Assembly: GCA_913060975.1 (NCBI GenBank)
Contig: CAJXVC010000009.1
Coordinates: 1 to 64,000 of the forward strand
From: an uncultured Gammaproteobacteria bacterium
GTDB lineage: Bacteria > Pseudomonadota > Gammaproteobacteria > Pseudomonadales > Pseudohongiellaceae
DNA: 64,000 bases
Direction: 5' to 3'
The position numbers and the translations under genes are program-made. This document shows positions 62,465 through 64,000 of this stretch, piece after piece (the first letter of the stretch is position 1; each line of letters starts with the position of its first letter). Under the pieces are notes generated by a model, which saw only the letters and a list, made by a program, of their open reading frames with translations, did not search any database and was not told the DNA's origin.

Positions 62465-63329
62465 TTTTTTCCATGAACGTGATTATCAATCCGGCAACGT
62501 CTTTGCCGGTTGCCTGTTCGATGCCTTCCAGTCCGGGCGAGGAATTCACTTCCATGACCAGTGGGCCATGGGCTGAACGCAGTATGTCGACACCACAGAC
62601 GTTAAGCCCCATGGTCTTGGCAGCACGAACCGCCGTGGAGCGCTCTTCAGGAGTAATTTTGATGAGGGATGCGGTTCCTCCGCGGTGGATGTTGGAACGG
62701 AACTCGCCATCTTTGGCTTGACGCTTCATGGAAGCAACAACTTTGCCGTCCACAACGAGGCAGCGAATATCGGCGCCGCCAGCTTCCTTGATGTACTCCT
62801 GAACCAATACACTGGCCTTGAGGCCAAGAAAGGATTCGATGACTGACTCTGCCGCTTTGCGTGTTTCAGCCAATACCACACCAATACCCTGGGTACCCTC
62901 CAAAAGTTTGATGACCAGCGGTGCCCCGCCAACCATTTTGATCAAATCCTGAATATCGTCAGGCTTGCTGGCGAAGCCGGTTACTGGCAAACCAATGCCC
63001 TTGCGAGACAGGAGCTGCAGCGAGCGCAATTTGTCGCGCGACCGGGAGATCGCCACGGATTCGTTCAATGGGTAGACGCCCATCATCTCAAACTGTCTCA
63101 AAACAGCAGTACCGTAAAACGTTACTGACGCTCCGATACGTGGAATCACTGCATCAAGCGGCTCCAGGTTCTCCCCTCGATAGTGCATGCTTGGGCGGTG
63201 TGAGGTGATATTCATGTAGCAGCGCAAGACGTCCAGCACGCGCACTTCATGGCCGCGCTCTTCAGCAGCCTCAATGAGTCGGCGTGTCGAGTAAAGTCGA
63301 CGGTTTCTGGACAGTATGCCTATTTTCAC
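62424..63329 (-). CDS. rimK: ribosomal protein S6--L-glutamate ligase
   Basis: A 301-residue ATP-grasp ligase adding glutamates to the C-terminus of ribosomal protein S6. Typical are the N-terminal MKIGILSRN, the [12 protein letters not shown] and [14 protein letters not shown] segments of the ATP lid, the [30 protein letters not shown] strand and the metal-binding [14 protein letters not shown]. Length and motifs match RimK throughout. It is the first gene of a two-gene unit with the zinc hydrolase; the zinc protease RimB found next to rimK in some relatives is not present here. Confidence 0.92.
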   Translation of the reverse strand: MKIGILSRNRRLYSTRRLIEAAEERGHEVRVLDVLRCYMNITSHRPSMHYRGENLEPLDAVIPRIGASVTFYGTAVLRQFEMMGVYPLNESVAISRSRDKLRSLQLLSRKGIGLPVTGFASKPDDIQDLIKMVGGAPLVIKLLEGTQGIGVVLAETRKAAESVIESFLGLKASVLVQEYIKEAGGADIRCLVVDGKVVASMKRQAKDGEFRSNIHRGGTASLIKITPEERSTAVRAAKTMGLNVCGVDILRSAHGPLVMEVNSSPGLEGIEQATGKDVAGLIITFMEKNAKAGKTRTRGRG

Positions 63330-63533
63330 GATTAGATCCCGGAAATTTGATGAATTTAGAGTTTGAGCCTACTAGCTCTGCACGCCGGTGTGACGCTACA
63401 GGGGGATCAAAGCTTAACATATCAGTCGGGAAACTTGTGCTATCTATCCCGAATTGCCTTGATCTGATTGACCAATTGTCCTGCCCATAAGACAGGCGAG
63501 ACGGCTGGCACTGTCTAAGCAGAGACTTTCTAA

Positions 63534-63998
63534 TCAGGCACTTTTAATGATGGTGCCAGGTCGCACTTTTCCAGACTCCACTACCACGGCCCGTAAGCCG
63601 CCTCTGTGTACCAGATCTGGCAGTACCGCCTTGTGAACGCTGGCCGCCAAATAAGCGCAGGGTTCGCACAATTCTACACCAAGGCATCTGGCTTCCCCTA
63701 ACACAAATTCCTTACCCACCAAGGCGTTAAGGTCGATTCCAGAGGTGACAATGCTGCGCCGAAAATCACCATAGTCCAAATCTGCGTTGTGCTTGGCAAG
63801 AAAGGCGTCGAGTTCGTCCTTGTCCACAAGTGTCACCTGATTCTCTGGCGCAGCCTTGCCATCGGCGGCCGCAATCTCTGCTAAGGCATGATAGCGATCA
63901 CCGACTATCCCCTTGTCCTTCTCGAGAATGGCTTCTTCGATACCGACCACCACGTCACGCTTGTCCGCGGCGATATAAATCTTATGCACGATACCCAC
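63534..63998 (-). CDS. MOSC-domain protein (start may lie beyond the window)
   Basis: The visible part codes for 154 residues with the MOSC pattern: GIVGDRYH, NQVTLVDKDELDAF, DFRRSIVTSGIDLNALVGKEF, then RCLGVELCEPC (C105, C111, C114) and HRGGLRAVVVESGKVRPGT. MOSC domains handle sulfur bound to the molybdenum cofactor, with the conserved Cys as carrier. The visible start is a GTG 3 bases from the window edge without a visible ribosome site, so the true start may be outside. It may mature a molybdenum enzyme such as the hydroxylase at 0.6-4.6 kb, though it lies far from it here. Confidence 0.8.
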   Translation of the reverse strand: MGIVHKIYIAADKRDVVVGIEEAILEKDKGIVGDRYHALAEIAAADGKAAPENQVTLVDKDELDAFLAKHNADLDYGDFRRSIVTSGIDLNALVGKEFVLGEARCLGVELCEPCAYLAASVHKAVLPDLVHRGGLRAVVVESGKVRPGTIIKSA

Positions 63999-64000
63999 CA

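Overview
The window looks like a chromosomal segment of an aerobic, probably aquatic gammaproteobacterium. This is inferred from the content: rimK, DUF5916 and TonB barrels, a PQQ alcohol dehydrogenase, MscS, and many Tat- or Sec-exported proteins. The genus cannot be fixed by reading alone. I call 55 protein genes, two of them very small (47 and 29 residues). I see no rRNA, no tRNA, no CRISPR array and no recognisable transposase. Most genes have ordinary leaders, either a Shine-Dalgarno start or a start coupled to the previous stop.

Layout. 0.6-5.9 kb: an operon for a Tat-exported molybdenum hydroxylase of the PaoABC type (2Fe-2S, Moco and FAD/4Fe-4S subunits), a membrane cytochrome b and a 137-residue orphan. 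6.0-15.9 kb: D-cysteine desulfhydrase, a TolB-like lipoprotein, an M1-M28-PDZ fusion peptidase, a DUF5916 barrel and a glycerophosphodiesterase. 15.9-25.1 kb: a TonB receptor, an SDR oxidoreductase, an HNH protein, an FG-GAP propeller, an EamA exporter and a secreted alpha/beta hydrolase. 25.3-43.7 kb: secreted propellers, hydrolases (dienelactone hydrolase type, metallo-beta-lactamase fold, esterase, metzincin, class C beta-lactamase fold), orphan lipoproteins, a NagD-type HAD phosphatase and a PyrD-PyrK fusion.

43.8-47.6 kb is an accessory segment. Three AT-rich orphan genes for exported proteins lie between 46-bp imperfect direct repeats and two large imperfect palindromes. The palindromes are related to each other by an identical 15-base two-part anchor with the same 21-base spacing. 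Part of one of them recurs at the left edge of the window. This is the strongest candidate for something undescribed here.

47.6-54.6 kb: a malonate uptake and activation set (madL, madM, matB) divergent from a PQQ dehydrogenase, a diheme cytochrome c and a DUF4920 protein, then mscS. 54.6-64 kb: a long gene-free stretch with a candidate structured RNA ending in a strong terminator, then a DoxX-like and YHS pair, an M48 lipoprotein protease, a LysR regulator divergent from azoR and pirin, an aspartoacylase-type hydrolase overlapping rimK, and a MOSC protein at the right edge.

The picture is of a respiratory heterotroph with a large exported hydrolase and propeller repertoire. Two periplasmic dehydrogenase systems (molybdenum hydroxylase with cytochrome b, PQQ enzyme with cytochrome c) oxidise aldehydes or alcohols outside the cytoplasm. 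All assignments come from motif reading of translations, without database searches.
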